Translations under genes and position numbers: made by a program
The notes under the pieces: generated by a model
Database searches by the model: none
What the model saw: only the letters and a program-made list of their open reading frames with translations
Told to the model about the DNA's origin: nothing
Source: Cenococcum geophilum 1.58
Lineage: Eukaryota > Ascomycota > Dothideomycetes > Gloniales > Gloniaceae
Assembly: GCA_001692895.1 (NCBI GenBank)
Contig: KV748273.1
Coordinates: 186,001-250,000, forward strand
DNA length: 64,000 nt
Direction of reading: 5' to 3'
Shown: positions 63,301-64,000 of the stretch, piece by piece
Layout: every line of letters starts with the position of its first letter
Position numbering within the stretch: position 1 is the stretch's first letter

Positions 63301-64000
63301 TTATATAAGTTATATAGATTGGTCTAGAGCCCTTAGAGTCTTTAATAACTTAAACAGGCACGACGGACACAGAATACACTCTTTTCTTCTCTTCTTACTA
63401 ACTGCTTTCCTACTAATTTCCACTAACTGATTGCGACCGACCGACCGACCTAATAGCACTATAACTTCATATCTAAGAGTGACCGCGTATACTACTATAT
63501 ATGGTATTCCAAGTAGGGACGACGGCAAGCTCTTTAGATTAGAAGTCTAGCGCTATATATATAGGAGACGTATAGGAACGTGCTGCAGCCATAAAAGGAC
63601 CGAAAACTGTTAAGTTACCATTACTGGAAGCCGTTAAGTAACTAATAGGTGCGGAAATTGAGTATAGAACTACTAGCGACGTACGCGTAGGCACCACCAT
63701 TATTAAGATAAGTTAATAATACTTTCGGAGATTGTTATTTAAGACCTATAGTAGACGGAATAGATAACTAGGAGTGGGAATGTAAGTATAGGGTACGGCA
63801 GGACGGAGGATAAAAGAGAGGGTTAGGATGCATTAGGACCAGTAAAGAGAAGTCTTTAATTTTTTATTTACTATATTTGTAACGGTCTATATAATTCTTC
63901 TAGCATTTATATAAGCCTCCCTTAAATTTATAAGAGTAATAGCGATAGGACTAATAAAGGGAATACTAGGGATGCTAGGCCCATTCTATAATAACGGCGG
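63301..64000. other. Right-edge DNA of uncertain origin
   Basis: 63,310-63,540 keeps CA/TG dinucleotides and holds a (GACC)4 run at 63,437-63,451 and a tRNA-like minus-strand segment. 63,580-64,000 is AT-rich with no frame I recognise; it may be further copia-type sequence. Confidence 0.35.
63502..63579 (-). tRNA. Degenerate tRNA-Arg(UCU)-like segment
   Basis: On the minus strand a 78-nt stretch holds GCGCTAGACTTCTAATCTA, which looks like a D-stem end plus an anticodon arm with UCU. Six of seven acceptor-stem pairs can be drawn and the stretch ends in an encoded CCA. The D-loop and T-arm do not match the tRNA consensus, so it is at best a tRNA relic or tRNA-derived repeat. Confidence 0.2.

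Noticed and set aside
63310-63528. 72-codon minus-strand frame near the right edge
   Set aside because: Low-complexity segments and a GACC run lie inside it and no family is recognised.

Overview
The window looks like a piece of a filamentous ascomycete (Pezizomycotina) chromosome. It crosses from a small gene-bearing segment (about 1-3,300) into a long AT-rich block (about 3,300-64,000) made almost wholly of dead retrotransposons. The gene segment has ordinary base composition and a gene with a short fungal-type intron. In the AT block, TpA is very common, CpA/TpG is scarce and CpG survives. Where I compared duplicated LTRs the differences are nearly all transitions. This is the mark of repeat-induced point mutation (RIP), as known in ascomycetes. 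I cannot name a species.

Genes: (i) the 3' part of an unrecognised protein gene entering from the left edge (2-817); (ii) a CoA-binding-domain (YccU-like) protein gene on the minus strand (1945-2483), complete once a 77-bp intron is removed. I see no other convincing host gene.

The repeat block can be ordered by its 5-bp target-site duplications (TSDs). The oldest layer of the main stack is element E4 (3513-34430, minus; 187-bp LTRs; TSD ATTAA). It was split by E1 (4028-12035, minus; TSD GCGAC) and by E2 (15200-31183, plus; TSD TAGTT), and E2 was split by E3 (20972-28921, plus; TSD CTATA). E1, E2, E3 and a fourth copy, E9 (52617-60594, minus; TSD AAAAT), belong to one chromodomain-bearing Ty3/gypsy family with 421-426-bp LTRs. 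Between the stack and E9 lie fragments of both families (34757-39115), two further gypsy-type elements (E7, about 39115-44680, and E8, about 44860-50243) and an odd 2.2-kb block (50244-52434) combining a near-perfect palindrome with three unlike tandem arrays. The right end (about 61787-63300) is a Ty1/copia-type element.

Points of most interest are the fully resolved three-level nest, an empty-site paralogue that confirms one insertion, a reading frame antisense to the chromovirus and shared by four copies, and the palindrome/tandem-array block. All virus-like elements are treated as fossils. Their coding regions are broken many times over, and none looks able to move by itself.
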